A DNA stretch of 64,000 nt, taken from the NCBI RefSeq assembly GCF_000002075.1, contig NW_004797414.1:389417-453416 (forward strand). Direction: 5' to 3'. This DNA is from Aplysia californica. Lineage: Eukaryota > Mollusca > Gastropoda > Aplysiida > Aplysiidae. How positions within the stretch are numbered: the first letter of the stretch is position 1; each line of letters begins with the position of its first letter. Made by a program: the position numbers and the translations under genes. The notes beneath the pieces were generated by a model. That model did no database searches. It was not told the DNA's origin and was given only the letters and a program-made list of their open reading frames with translations. Positions 12,901 to 23,212 of this stretch are shown one piece after another.

Positions 12901-15900
12901 TTTCCATTTTTGCAAACATTTGTAGCTCAGTCAGTGTGACAGAAAACAATACCTAAGATGAATCATTGTAACTACAAAATACGAAGATCTTTACTAGGTA
13001 TCTATACTATACTTCATTGTTATAATGATTATTCTTACAAAGTTATCAGACATCCCTAGACTACTTACATCTAGTAGTTTTTACACTACATGTAAAAAGT
13101 AAGTCAAGAAGATGTTGGGCTTAAAGCAGATAGTGAAACTGAAAGTAGGGAGTCTTATATCTAAACTACTTCTGTATTTTGGAAATCTTCATTTTTGGAT
13201 AGCAAAAATTCAACAAAAGCTTCATGCAAAAATGTTATTGCACTTTAGATCGTATTAGATCGTTGTCTTGTAAAAAAAAAAGAAGTAAAATCTTGGTCCT
13301 AATAATCTTGGGGACCAGGGCTGAGTGAGTGACTGTTTTCTCTCTCTCTCCTTTCCAACAGGTCTGGCCAGTGCATTTGCCATCACTATGGTCATTGTCT
13401 CCTGGATGATGGAGCCCAAAGCTCACAAGGAGGTCAAGCACATCAAACTGTAGGTTGCTATGGAAACCAGTGGGATTCAGGGGAGGGGGTGATAAACCTG
13501 TTCGATATGCTGGCTTAGGGGTCCTGTGCTGGTCCCAAGCCAGTTTTGATGTGATCGTATGATGTTTAAAATTTGTCTGATGAAAAAATAGTTATTCAGT
13601 CTTTGTCATATGTGCGAGGATAACACTATTTTTATGTCCGTCTAAAGACTTTTCGTGTTCAAGGATAGAAGTATGTTGGCATGAGTGTGTGTGCATATGT
13701 ATTTACCATGCAGCAGAAAAAAATTTCTCTTTGTGGGGATCAATAAAATGTCTTACACAGTATATATGTTGCCTCATCAGCCAAAAAGAAAAGTTAAGGA
13801 AATTTATGTCTGTAAGCGTTATACAGATAGAGATTCTAAAATTTGTTAAATCCATCTTGATGGATGTTCATCTTATGTTGCACACATATAGGTGACAAAG
13901 GAGAGAATAGATTAGGACAGTTTCATCTTTTCTTGATCCTCTGGTTGACCTGGAAAATAAGAAAATGTCTGCAATCTTCCAAATGATTAACTCACTGGGG
14001 ACTGGGTTTTTTTCGGGTCTACATATGCTGAAGACTGGCATTTTTGGGAGTATTTCAATATTTCAAACAACACCGCTCCCAAAGACATACAACCACCATT
14101 TTTACCCATATAACAGATCTAAACATGCCAAATAGGATGCAAAAAAGCAGAAAGGCAATATCTTTTATAGTTTTTTATAAATGACTTTTTGAAAATGTGC
14201 TAAAATTTGTTGCTCGCCAAAAATTTTTGATGTAATGTCTTGTTTCACCCAACAAAACGCACAAAAAATCAACCTCGAGTGTGTCTTTAATTGTGTTTTG
14301 TGTTTCAAAATGAATAAAAAGTCTAAACTCGTGAATAGGCAGGTAATTGATATGGTAATCCTTATGTATTAGCTGTATAATCCACTTCAGTGTGAAAAAA
14401 ACAGGGCTCCAAACAAAGCGGAATTTTGCATTTGAAAGCCTAGTCTAGATCTAGAGCGTTCGCTATAAGAATCAGTGTTTTGATGCTCATTTACATTGAA
14501 TCAGGATCCCCATGGTCTAAAATATCATAATCCGAATTTTCTGAACCGTCAAAGTCGTCAAACACTTGAAAAATGTTTGCTTTTCGTGGTGCCCAGTGGG
14601 TGGTTAGTGGGTGCTCTGGTATGGTTTGCTCCTTCTTTCCTATCAAACATCTATGGTCCTGATCTCTCCTCCTTTTTTTGTGTTTGTTACTCTCTTGTAA
14701 CTCCTAATCTTCGACTTCATTGTGTTGCAAGTTCCGTAAAACTTACTAAATCTAAACGTGGTGCCATCGTACTGAGAAAGTGTTGCGAGAACAGACACCA
14801 GTCAGAGAAATGAAGGTAGGGCCCCAGTGTGACTAACTTTCCTTCTGGGTCGACAACTCTAAAAGTTTCTGTCCCCACAGAATTATGCAAATTTAGATGG
14901 CCAAATATGCAAGAAAATACAAAATTATGCTAGTTACCGTAAAGCCATTCACGACATGTTTGGCACTTTTTCAACAAGAATTTTCATGTTTTATGTACAG
15001 AAGAATTGAAAACAGAACATATCAGTATCAGTAACTTTTTGTGTATTTGGAAAGAATACAATACACATCAGTCAGAAAGCCCCCAAAAAATATAATCTCT
15101 GTAACTTTCAGCTGTATAGAGGAAAGAAATATGTTGTTTCTTTTAAATATTTTTTTTTAAAACACTGTCAAACATGAAACATCAGCAGACGAAAGAACAA
15201 CTTTTGATGAATTGAAAAATTGAACAGGCTCAAGGAACAAAATCCCTAACTCTAAACCCTAAACCCCCTAAACACCCAAGATCTTTTAACTAGGGAAATA
15301 ACCAACTTGTCACTTAAAAGAGAGTTATTACTTCCCTTTAGTTACATGGTGAGGAGTTCAGTAAAATTGTTTTGTGAAAATTGCAAAAAATCATGAAAAA
15401 ACGCGGGGAATCCAAAATTGTTCAAATGTTGCTGAATTATGTGAAAAAACGCGGCTGCGGCATAATCCGACGGGGACAGGCCGATTCCAGTGAAACTTCG
15501 CACGAAGCAAAACGAAGGTCGGCTGCATGGTAAGAGACGATTCCCGCTGCGTTTGCGCACATACTTTACCAAGGAGAAAACGCGAAACTTGTACTCATAG
15601 GGGGTGCGTGAACCACCTCTCTTGAAAATATTGGTGCTCGCATATGCTGCGTGAAACGTCTCCAGTGAGTTAAACAAAATGTTCTAAAGTTTGTGACTTA
15701 GTTTCCATTCAGTCAGCATCACACTTTCTATTTAAGTAGGATGTACTAAACAATATTATGAAATCATGCCACAATTTAGAATTTTGGTCAGTAGCTTACC
15801 CCTTCCAAATTTTACAATAATATAAGAATATAAGAGATACAAATGAAATTCTAGCTGCACTGAAATTTTTTTAAATTGTAAAGTTAGTCACTGAAATTCT

Positions 15901-18900
15901 GGCTTTGTCCGTACATAATAATTGTAGGTCCGTAAATGGCAAAGTCATAATATTTTGAAGACAAAAAGGCCTGATTTTTTTTAAATCAGGTCCCCTTGAT
16001 TTTCTGCAAATGTCACATACTGATAGCCCAAAAATTGCTTTGGTTTTGTGGGGTAAAGGAAGACATATTATGGTTGTTATCACTTTTTCTCATTCTTACC
16101 TCTTCCCTCTCCCAGAGTTCACTCAGTCGTTCTGGTGATAGAGAGTATTCTTTTTGGCCTGTTCGTCATCGCCATCGGATGTGACCAGGTGAGGAGAGGA
16201 CAAACGTTTGTTTTTTTATTTACTCAAGGTTCAATCGCTGAAAGGTTGGCAGGTCTGGGTACAGAAAGAGTTGATATAACACATAGGCTCTGTCACTAAT
16301 ACGTGTACTTCAGTATACACATCAATAATTGATAAACATAAACGTGTATGTTACAGCTTTCTTTGTGGCTTGTTGCTGCAGTTTACCTATATTCTTTTGC
16401 TTTCCATTGGGAATAAAGTGGGTGCGTTGTGTATTTTGTCAAAGTGTGCTTCAGATTTACCTTGTCATCCTATTCTATTTCTCTAGGAAAATGTTCTGTT
16501 TATGTGGCGTCGGGAGTCCAATGGTTAGGCTACCGGACTTGTAATTGTAATCGTGAGTTTGCGGGTTAGGGGTTCAAGCCTTAGGCCCGACTTTGTGTCC
16601 TTGGGAAAGACACTTTACAAGAATTTTACTCACTTCACCAGGTGGTCATAGACAACGAAAGATCTTGTCAGTATGTCAGTGTTTTAGCGCCTATAAAATG
16701 ACAGATTATTTATGTTCGTTTCTATGGGTTTTTTTTACCATAATGCTATCATTCTGTGTCTATGCAGGTAGTTGGAGGGCGCTATTGGTAGGTCCTACTT
16801 CTTTACTTTCTCTCTGCTGTTTCTGTCTGTTTTGTCTTACTTTTCCACGGCACTAAGAAACCATTAATATGTCGATATACTTCTCTTTACTCAAACAAAC
16901 AGGAGTTTCTGTACTGACATTTGAGCAATTGTAATAGTATACAATGAATACTTTGATATGACTGTTTTCGCATTTCTAAGATAAAGTGTTCATTTCCTCT
17001 TAAAACAACTGGGAAGAGATGGAGAGATTTAAGAGCTTTAGCAGTGGCATTATTTCGGCTATTTTTCACTTCAGATGTCGGCCATTTTAAACGACGAAAC
17101 TGCCGTGGAGCATGTGAAGAAGGAAGGACCGCATCGAGTCAAAAAGTCACGCTACCACTTGCTGCAGGAGGTATTTGGCCGAGGTGAGAACAGTAATTGA
17201 ATTGAAATGTATGTTGTCGTGGTCATCAAGTAACAAGTTATACTTTTTTTTCTTTTGTATCTTCTCCCTTTGCCTCTGGAGCACTTGAATTAATCTTAAC
17301 TCACTGACTACTGGCCCCTTTCACCAGTCACTAGCGCTGAATACTGGCATTTTTGGAGGTATTTCAAAACACCACCACAACTCTCAGAATTACCCTATTA
17401 TTTTTTTTTGGACACAGTAAAGGTACATTTAAGCTTAATCTCATACAAAAAATTTAAGTTGTCTTAGTCTAATACTTTAATTTTTATGATTTTATCAAAT
17501 TTGGCAAGAATTTGATTTTTTTTTTAATTCCAGAGAAGTGACAGACAGAAAGAAATTCACAACAACAAAAATAAAAGTTCAAAGTGTTCTATTTTGATTT
17601 GTTTGCATGTGTGAGTGGTTGGTGAAAATATAAAAGCTTGGCTGTGCGTAGATTCAGACCCGTACACTTAACTACATGAGACAAAAGTAGAGCAACAACA
17701 CCAGTACTAGTGCTAGATCTAGCCCTAAAACTACGACTTTGGTCGTTTTCGGGTACATATCCAGGGTCCTAACTTGTTGTGGACACATGGCCACTTTTCA
17801 CCACAAGTATCGAGATTTACTCGGGGCACTGGGTTCCCGTGCAGAGAAGCACAGGGATCTCGCGCTGTGGTAGTTCACGGGAAGTATATATAATCAGACA
17901 CTCACGGCCTTTGGTGGGACAGTCGGACGATAGAGATAGGAAGGGACAGAGCCAAGGTCTACACACTTTGCAGGAAATCTACTATGCACTACGCTTGCTG
18001 AAATAAAATATCAAGGACTTTACGGTGAGAGTTACGCTTTTGTTATTCGAATTGTTGTTTAAAATGTGGTAGTGCTGTGCTCCGCAACATAACTATCAGA
18101 CACATCATATTCTGAGTCCCTAGAACTAGTAAAACGGATAGAAGAATCGAAAACAGCAAAATTATGTGATTCTTGCTCATGCAACTTCTTAGACCGTTAC
18201 TTTGACGCGACTGTAAAATTACTATCAGCTGTAAAGCAAAAACATAGTGTGAGTTCCGGTCAGGTCAACCCCAGTTGAGATGACTGTCCTTCACCTTCAA
18301 TTACTTAAAAAGTTACCTCGCAACTTCTGCCAAACTCGGCACGAAATGAAACAAGTGGCAAAACTAGCACTGGAGTCCGTTCCCGTAAATGTGACGGGAG
18401 CTCAAGATACGGAACAAAACCACAAAGTCCGCCCCGTCGGGGGTACGGGATCCGTACCTGCGAACTGGCCGCCTGCCCGTACCTGTGACGGGAACTGTAG
18501 TCAGTGAGTTAATGGGTATATGAGCGCTTGTCCACAAACGCACACACACGTGCAGACCCATCCACACTCACACACACAAACACAAATGCACGCATACACA
18601 CTCACACACACACACATATGCCCATCCAAACACACTATTTTAAAGACGCACAACTCACAACTCTGCTCTCTTTCCCAAGATGAAAATGGTACCAGCCTAA
18701 CTAAGACGATGAAAAATGTTGTCAATATGTTAGTGTTTGAACATCTTTTAAAAGACTGTTTAAACTGAATTTTTTTCAAGGAAGATAAAAATGTTTCAAA
18801 ATGAAATAGTCTGTCTAGGTAATGTTAAATGTGAATGCTAATTATAGCAAGTACTTTCGGGTAAGATTAGAGATGCAGTTTTATGTTATTTTAATTTAAA

Positions 18901-20282
18901 GCTGTCTTATTACTTTTGTGGAGTTCTGTAACGTTTTTATCTCAGTTCTGACTGACGTAATCCAATTTAAAGATATAAGTGTGGGTGGTTGGCGGGTGCT
19001 CTGGTGTAGTTTGCTCCTTCTTTCCTACCAATCATCTATCGTCACTCTCTCCTCCTTCTTTTTTGTGTATGCTACTCTCTTGTAACACATCTATTCTTCG
19101 GCACTTATATAACCTTATTGTGTTGCAAGTGCCGTAAAACTCTTACTAAAACTAAAAGATATATGTAAAAAATCTGTAGAGAAATTGACGCTCATGGTAC
19201 CCTACTCCTTCCTGTTTTCTGTCTTCTTGATCAGCTCGGTTTTTCTCTTTGTTTTATTCGTTGTAAAGTTGTTCAGGCCATATGGGTTTTTTTTGTTTTT
19301 TTGTGGGTTTTTTATAGTAGAGGGCTTTACGGCGCTCGCAACTGCATAAGGTCGTATGAGCGCCAGGCCATATGTTTAGGTTGTTCTTTTTCTTCCTCTG
19401 CTCTACTTTCCCTCCGTCTTTCAACACAGCAGCAGTTTCTCTTGTCCTTTTGATCTATTTATGTGGCCAAAGAATCTCAGTTGTCTTTTTCTGATGGATC
19501 TGATTATAGATCTGTCGCAGCCTGCCATTTTGATCGCTTCCCTGTTGTTTTTTTTCCTCTCTGTCAATGAGATTCTGAGTATTTTCCTTAAATGCTACAT
19601 TTCAACAACCTCGAGTCTTCTCTACATGTCTCCCCCGCCTCCCCCGCCTCCTCAGGGCAGTGCCACTAACTGAAGTGTCTTTAGGCCATTCCCAAAGGGG
19701 AGAATACTAACACGTTCTCATGCACAGTAGAATTATAAATGGGCTGATTTATCAGTGTCATGCTCATACTGTTCTGGAGCAACGTAGGGGGAACTGCTAC
19801 TGCTTTTTCTTTCCTTATCCTTACTGTTGTCATTTTCCCTCTACTTCTTTTGTATATTTGTCACTCTCTTGTGAACTGCTATTTCTGGGGTGTCTTGATA
19901 GACGAAGCAGACTTTGTACTGTTGAGACAAGAGAGGTGAGCAAAGTAAGCCTGATTCCCCATTTGGACTACTCTGTTGACATCCACCCCTTGGCGCTCAT
20001 AAAACCTTACAAAAACTTAAAAACTCTCTCCATGTCCTTTTTAGAGTCGAGCTCTCACGTCCATACAAACAGATTGACCACACATACGCTTTCAGGGTTC
20101 TTATTTTTGTGTAGACTGTTTCATTTCTGTTTGAGAGGACATTTTGGCCTTGCTTAAGAAGAAGCATTAACTTTGTAACACACCTGTTGTTTTCATCAGA
20201 TCACCCGTTGCTGTGGTTATGGCCCTTCCAGATTGGCCGGCAGCGAGCTCCCCCAGCTGAGTCAACGCTGTACAACGTGTGA
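789..20282 (+). CDS. ZDHHC3-like: DHHC-type protein S-acyltransferase (palmitoyltransferase), Dnz1/ZDHHC3/7-like, 8 exons, complete
   Basis: Transfers palmitate from acyl-CoA to cysteines of membrane proteins; relatives work at the Golgi. Coding exons: 789-907, 9515-9674, 11277-11386, 12595-12656, 13362-13449, 16116-16188, 17075-17183, 20200-20282. All introns are GT-AG and phases match, giving 804 nt and 267 aa. Seen: TM1 about residues 9-33, TM2 44-63, DPG motif 68-70, cysteine-rich domain from C100 with the catalytic DHHC at 125-128, TM3 about 141-167, TM4 181-204, and a T-A-V-E version of the TTxE motif at 213-216. The start (AAAATGG context) lies only 8 residues before TM1, so the N-terminus is shorter than in human ZDHHC3 or ZDHHC7. 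The C-terminal PaCCT position, usually Asn before Pro-Phe in ZDHHC7, reads Trp-Pro-Phe here. The exon 2 donor (GTTGGT) is weak but is the only one that keeps frame. Assignment to the Dnz1/ZDHHC3/7 branch is from remembered family sequences; the DHHC family itself is certain. Confidence 0.95.
1147..1804 (+). repeat. Left arm of a large imperfect inverted repeat
   Basis: This stretch is matched in reverse complement by 3079-3740. Shared landmarks in order are the TATTCTCACC palindrome, the paired GGCTATTTT/ACGGC blocks, the CGATCCTCGAAAAGCGACCC block, the segment around GGCATGTCGC-type words, a G/C homopolymer and TTAACTGAAATG at the inner end. The arms differ by small indels and many substitutions, so the event is old. 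It lies in ZDHHC intron 1. Confidence 0.85.
3079..3740 (-). repeat. Right arm of the large inverted repeat
   Basis: Reverse complement of 1147-1804, separated from it by a 1.27-kb spacer (1805-3078) that contains a purine-rich GATGATGG/GAGGAGG run at about 2690-2870. The geometry fits a foldback-type DNA element or an inverted duplication. No transposase is visible in the spacer. Confidence 0.85.
3762..4195 (+). repeat. 221-bp tandem duplication, each unit ending in a CT microsatellite
   Basis: Unit 1 begins at 3762 and unit 2 at 3983, both with GAATACTGTCTATCG. Both contain the AATCGAGCCGAACT word and a CGCCATTTTGTTTTGCCCGG block and end in CT repeats (3948-3972 and 4164-4188). Confidence 0.85.
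4400..4422. repeat. Perfect short palindrome with 11-bp arms and 1-nt loop
   Basis: TATTCTCACCC, one A, then GGGTGAGAATA. Close relatives occur at 1165-1187, 3691-3705 and, as half sites, at 3719-3733 and 4366-4378. Confidence 0.85.
4475..4745. repeat. Small inverted repeat around a GT/TAGATC core
   Basis: The arm near 4484-4553 (GATCTTATACTTTAGC, ATTGATTTTATC, GGCTAGAGGTC) returns in reverse complement at 4652-4739. The loop holds a (GT)n run near 4572-4600 and TAGATC hexamers. Confidence 0.75.
5735..5804 (+). repeat. Two-copy 35-bp tandem repeat
   Basis: Two adjacent near-identical units start at 5735 and 5770, each with TTTTATTTAGCACTGGCGCT. It is a short local duplication in ZDHHC intron 1. 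Confidence 0.85.
6650..6870 (+). repeat. Dispersed repeat related to 63735-64000 and to 22000-22245 (reverse)
   Basis: It shares the words GTGGAATCAGG, CTCATCAATTTTTG, GGAGTTATTGGTATCA and AAAATGGCCA-CAAAGTTTG with the other two copies in the same order. No coding sequence is visible; it is probably a non-autonomous transposon. Confidence 0.7.
7885..8130 (-). mobile_element. Decayed LINE (non-LTR retrotransposon) ORF2 C-terminal fragment
   Basis: The - strand reads a typical C-terminal tail downstream of the reverse transcriptase domain: [17 protein letters not shown], then [18 protein letters not shown], then [19 protein letters not shown]. Two in-frame stops show that it is dead. The rest of the element is missing, as expected for a 5'-truncated insertion. 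It sits antisense in ZDHHC intron 1. Confidence 0.85.
9779..9933 (+). repeat. (CT)n microsatellite, about 155 bp
   Basis: An almost pure CT run begins about 100 bp downstream of the weak exon 2 splice donor of ZDHHC, followed by (TA)n. The Ser/Leu and Glu/Arg ORFs here are simple-sequence artefacts. Confidence 0.95.
10074..11186 (-). mobile_element. hAT superfamily DNA transposon, internally deleted and decayed
   Basis: The ends are inverted copies of TAGGGCTNNG with GTACCCGGGTA-type subterminal repeats, flanked by a degraded 8-bp target duplication (10066-10073 and 11187-11194, 6 of 8 matching). The - strand keeps part of the hAT dimerisation domain: [20 protein letters not shown], then a Trp-Trp pair, then [20 protein letters not shown] and SERL. 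In-frame stops mark it as dead. The upstream part reads [18 protein letters not shown]. It lies in ZDHHC intron 2, ending 90 bp before exon 3. Confidence 0.85.
11579..12066. mobile_element. TTAA-flanked piggyBac-like MITE, copy 1
   Basis: The termini CTCACTTGAGCCT and AGGTTCAAATGAG are inverted and flanked on both sides by TTAA (11575-11578, 12067-12070), the piggyBac target duplication. It is 488 bp with no transposase, in ZDHHC intron 3. Confidence 0.7.
14596..14757 (+). repeat. 180-bp dispersed repeat (GTGCCGTAAAAC family), + copy
   Basis: Consensus order: GTGGGTGGTTGGCGGGTGCT, GCTCCTTCTTTCCT, AACATCTATCGTCC, TTACTCTCTTGTAACACCTC, GTTGCAAGTGCCGTAAAACT. Other near-full + copies: 18981-19157, 21676-21822, 31611-31790, 33921-34098; + fragments: 22249-22285, 22628-22664, 33173-33212, 35207-35272. 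This copy is nested in the TTAA element at 13991-15669. No tRNA-like promoter boxes are obvious, so the class is open. Confidence 0.85.
14869..15479 (+). mobile_element. Non-autonomous DNA transposon, CTGTCCCC/GAATTATGC termini, copy 1 (nested)
   Basis: Both ends carry CTGTCCCC plus a GAATTATGC-type word in inverted orientation. The whole 611 bp is matched in reverse complement by 34537-35180. No transposase is seen. It is nested in the TTAA element at 13991-15669. Confidence 0.85.
16228..16445 (+). repeat. About 215-bp dispersed repeat, copy 1
   Basis: Closely matched by 22990-23212 in the same orientation, sharing GGCAGGTCTGGGTAC, AAAGAGTTGATATAACACAT and CTTTTGCTTTCCATTGGGA. It begins about 40 bp after ZDHHC exon 6. 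Confidence 0.85.
16503..16660 (+). mobile_element. tRNA-derived SINE
   Basis: A tRNA-like head has an A-box region (GGGAGTCCAATGG) and a B-box region (GGTTCAAGCC), followed by the body CCTTGGGAAAGACACTTTAC, a signature shared with the SINEs at 36036 and 38786. Confidence 0.75.
16765..16905 (+). repeat. About 140-bp dispersed repeat (GGTCCTACTTC family), copy 1
   Basis: Shares GTTGGAGGGCGCT, GGTCCTACTTCTTTACTTTC and ACTTCTCTTTACTCAAAC with 20640-20790 and 31836-32090, all on the + strand. Confidence 0.65.
17300..18508. mobile_element. TTAA-flanked piggyBac-like element, copy 3
   Basis: CTCACTGACTAC at the left and GTAGTCAGTGAG at the right are perfect 12-bp inverted repeats, each bordered by TTAA (17296-17299, 18509-18512). 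It is 1209 bp in ZDHHC intron 7. The right half is CpG-rich with GTNACGGGA words. A 75-aa ORF at 17779-18006 has no family I recognise. Confidence 0.85.
18538..18620 (+). repeat. (CA)n-rich microsatellite
   Basis: Imperfect CACACA run following the TTAA element. ORFs on both strands here are simple-sequence artefacts. Confidence 0.9.
18981..19157 (+). repeat. 180-bp dispersed repeat (GTGCCGTAAAAC family), + copy
   Basis: The best preserved + copy, in ZDHHC intron 7, between the TTAA element and exon 8. Confidence 0.85.
19651..20020 (+). repeat. About 370-bp dispersed repeat, copy 1
   Basis: Shares GGCAGTGCCACTAACTGAAG, GGGCTGATTTATCA, CTCTACTTCTTTTGTAT and GACATCCACCCCTTGGCGCT with 28264-28636 (+) and 48801-49155 (-). 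It ends about 180 bp before ZDHHC exon 8. Confidence 0.9.
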
Positions 20283-21150
20283 CCCTATGATCTCGGGAGG
20301 AAGTTCAGCTGTATTGTGTGTCTGTATTGTGTGAGTGTGTGTGCCTGTATGTGTTTGTGTGTGTGTGTGTGTGCGCGTGTATGTCGAGGTTATTTTTGTT
20401 CTGCCTCTATGCTGTTTGTTCTGTATGACCATTTCCTCTGTTCAGCTGTGGATGTTCAAAACTGCAGCTAAGAACAAAAGTCGAAAACATCCACATGTTT
20501 TAACATGGCATTAGTTAGGTGGAATGGCACACGCTCAAAGATTAACAACAGCAACAACAACATCGGTGGATGTTGTAACATTTCTGTGTTCTTTATGTGA
20601 GTTTGACACACAGATCATTAGTTCTTTGTGCAGTGGATGGTTGGAGGGTGACGCTGGTTAGTCCTACGTCTTTTTTTCTTTCCGTTGTTTCTGTCTGTCT
20701 GGCTAGCTGGCTTTCCTTCCCCCCCACCCCCTCATGAAATGACACTGTGATGTGGAAACACATCTCTTTACGCAAACAAACAATTTGTGCAGTGGGTGCT
20801 CTTGGCCTACTTGTTGTTGGTTTCTGTACCTCAGGGGGACTCAAATTCAAACTACCCAGGGTTCCTTGGAGGTAGTGGCAGGGGGAGCCTTGGCTGCATC
20901 CAGTGTTCCAAAATGAAACAATTAATATTGTTCCAAAATGAAAAAATTAATATTGTTTCAAGTATTTTTTTAAAAAGTACAACTGATCTAGTCTTTTCAA
21001 TTTTTATTTGTAGCTGTTCAGAACCTGGACAGTTCTTCTGAACATAGGCTTCTCTTACCTACCCTTTTCTACCAGAGATCTGGCTCATCCACATTTGGTG
21101 TGAAAGAAAAACTTAAAGGCTGAACTAACACTAAACTTTGATGACAAGTA
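20283..21150 (+). other. Proximal 3' UTR / downstream region of the ZDHHC gene
   Basis: Follows the TGA stop at 20280-20282. It holds a GT microsatellite (20325-20385) and a dispersed repeat. I could not fix a polyadenylation site: AATAAA at 22613 is followed by GT-rich sequence, and AATAAA occurs again near 33770, but neither is convincing. Confidence 0.4.
20640..20790 (+). repeat. GGTCCTACTTC-family dispersed repeat, copy 2
   Basis: Lies about 360 bp after the ZDHHC stop codon, probably in the 3' UTR. It is diverged but keeps the order of landmark words of the copy at 16765. Confidence 0.6.
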
Positions 21151-21227
21151 GGTGCCACAAAATATCCCCCTGTGGGTCTCAATTTGCCAATGGGCTGTGG
21201 GTTTCAGACGCCTGATGTACAGAGAAT

Positions 21228-21420
21228 GTGTGTGAATTTGTCCTTTATCCTCTTCTTTCTGTGTTTATGCTTGTGTGTGTATGCTTTTATGTGTGTTTGT
21301 ATTTATGTTTGTGTATTTGTATGTGAATGTGTTGGTGTGTGTGTTTATAAATGTTTGTGTTTGTATGCGGATGTGTAGTTGTGTGTGTGAGAGAGAGAGA
21401 GAGACACACACACACACACA
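21228..21420 (+). repeat. (GT)n/(GA)n/(CA)n compound microsatellite
   Basis: A degenerate TGTG-rich run leads into GAGAGA and then CACACA at 21391-21420. Simple sequence only. Confidence 0.9.
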
Positions 21421-21999
21421 TTTCTTTCTTTGACAATTCTTTGTTCACTCAAAATGTTGCCCAGAGAGGTTGGGAGTTCAGCAGTGATTTTGTACAGTAT
21501 TTGATTATTATACTGATAAAATATTGAGCCGCACTCGTGCATAACGCTTGTGTTCTGTGTTCAAAGTACCTCAAACATATCTGCATATGGGTTCTTCAGC
21601 TTTTGCATTACCTGGTGCCAGTATATTATCGCTATGTGTTTATCAAGTGTGACTTGGTGCAGTTGGGAGGCGGAGGTGGGTGGTAGGTGGGTGCTCTGGT
21701 GTTTTTTTCCCCCTTCTTTCCTATCAAACATCTATCCTCCTTATCTCTCCTGCTTCTTTTCTGTGTTTGGAATTCTCTTACAACACCTCTAATTTTCAGC
21801 AGGTATGTGTGTTGTTGCACCATGAAATCAGGCCCTCTTCAAAATAATGAAACTCAAGAAATCTACATTTTTCCACGTGTCAGGCAATATTTATCCATTT
21901 TTTTGTTCAGCTCTACATTTTTTGTGTCCATTTAAAAATACATTTCTGTGTGGATTAAAAAAATTTTTAATGTTGAAGGAAGACACCAGAAAAAAAGTA

Positions 22000-22245
22000 A
22001 ATTTGCCATTTCCAAGGACAGTCGAGCTTTTGAAGTCACAGAATTTTGTGGGCCATTTTCTCTCAAATTTTACCTCTTACACCAGGTGACCCCAACCTCC
22101 ATCTATCACAAATATCTCAACTTCTATTCAAGTTAGACTGGTATTTTTCTCACTAAAGCGAGACAAATAAACAAGTCTTAAGATGGTATAAATGATTTCA
22201 TATGGCCAAAAATTTACGAGTGCCTGATGCCACAGTGTCGTGGAA
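22000..22245 (-). repeat. Dispersed repeat, reverse copy of the 6650 / 63735 family
   Basis: In reverse complement it carries CACTGTGGCATCAGGC, AATTTTTGGCCAT and, further in, AATTTTGAGAGAAAATGGCC, matching the other two copies in order. Confidence 0.65.
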
Positions 22246-22989
22246 CGTAATTGTGTTGCAAGCGCTGTAAAACGCTCACTAAAACAAAAAGGAAGGTAGA
22301 GACAACTATGGACTAAAATGGTTAAGTCGTGAACAGCACTAAGCAGAGCGGCTGGCAACCTTAGTGAGTGGAAGAACATTGCATATCAACCTCAAAGGCC
22401 TCCAAGACAGAGATGACCCCTACAACTAACCTACCAACTTAGTGCAGTAGTGCAAGATACAAAGACCTGCTTACCTTCCTAATTTTTTCAGGGAATTCCT
22501 GAATTCAGACTGCATTTCTCCTGCGTTCCAATAGCGACTTTATGTATTGGATAAATTCAGCCAGAGGAATAACTTTTCTTACATTGGCTAAATTTAGATA
22601 GGCCGCTGTAAATGAATAAAACCACTCTTTGTGTTGCAAGTGTCTTTAAACTCTTACTGAATCATAGCCTCGAATGAACACAGCAAATGGAAATGTGAGT
22701 TTCCCGGATGTGATGCTACTTTGACTTTGACGATAATGGTGGGGTTCTTTGTTGGTATGAAGTCTGCTTCTTTGTCCTTCCTTTTCCTATATCATTGTGT
22801 TGGCAAACAATGTCTTTTTGGCCATAATCAGCCGAATGATACAAATAGCTTTCAACATTTCCAACTGTTTGGAGAGGTTTTGCCACATCAATTTGGGAAC
22901 AAGTCAAAGCTTGAGGATGTTTGACATACAAACATGATATCTGCTCACATTTTCCACAATTCTGTCTTTGAAAAGTGTGGTTTTTTTAA

Positions 22990-23212
22990 CTGAAGTTCAA
23001 TCGTTGAAAAGTTGGCAGGTCTGGGTACGGAAAGAGTTGATATAACACATACACTCACTGTCACTAATATGTGTACTTCTGTACTCATCAATGATTTATA
23101 AACATAAAGGTAAGTTACAGCTTTCTTTGTGTGCTTGCTGCTGCAGTTTATCTGTATTCTTTTGCTTTCCATTGGGAGTAAAGTGCGTGCGTTGTAGTGT
23201 TATGTTAAAGTT
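22990..23212 (+). repeat. About 215-bp dispersed repeat, copy 2
   Basis: Second copy of the repeat at 16228-16445, with single-base differences and short indels. No coding potential. Confidence 0.85.

Larger units (their letters stand above)
13991..15669. mobile_element. TTAA-flanked piggyBac-like element, copy 2, with nested insertions
   Basis: The inverted termini CTCACTGGGGAC and GTCTCCAGTGAG lie between TTAA tetranucleotides (13987-13990, 15670-15673). The left part resembles the left part of copy 3 (GACTGGCATTTTTGGGAGTA). A 180-bp dispersed repeat (14596-14757) and another DNA transposon (14869-15479) are inserted inside. It occupies ZDHHC intron 5. Confidence 0.8.
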
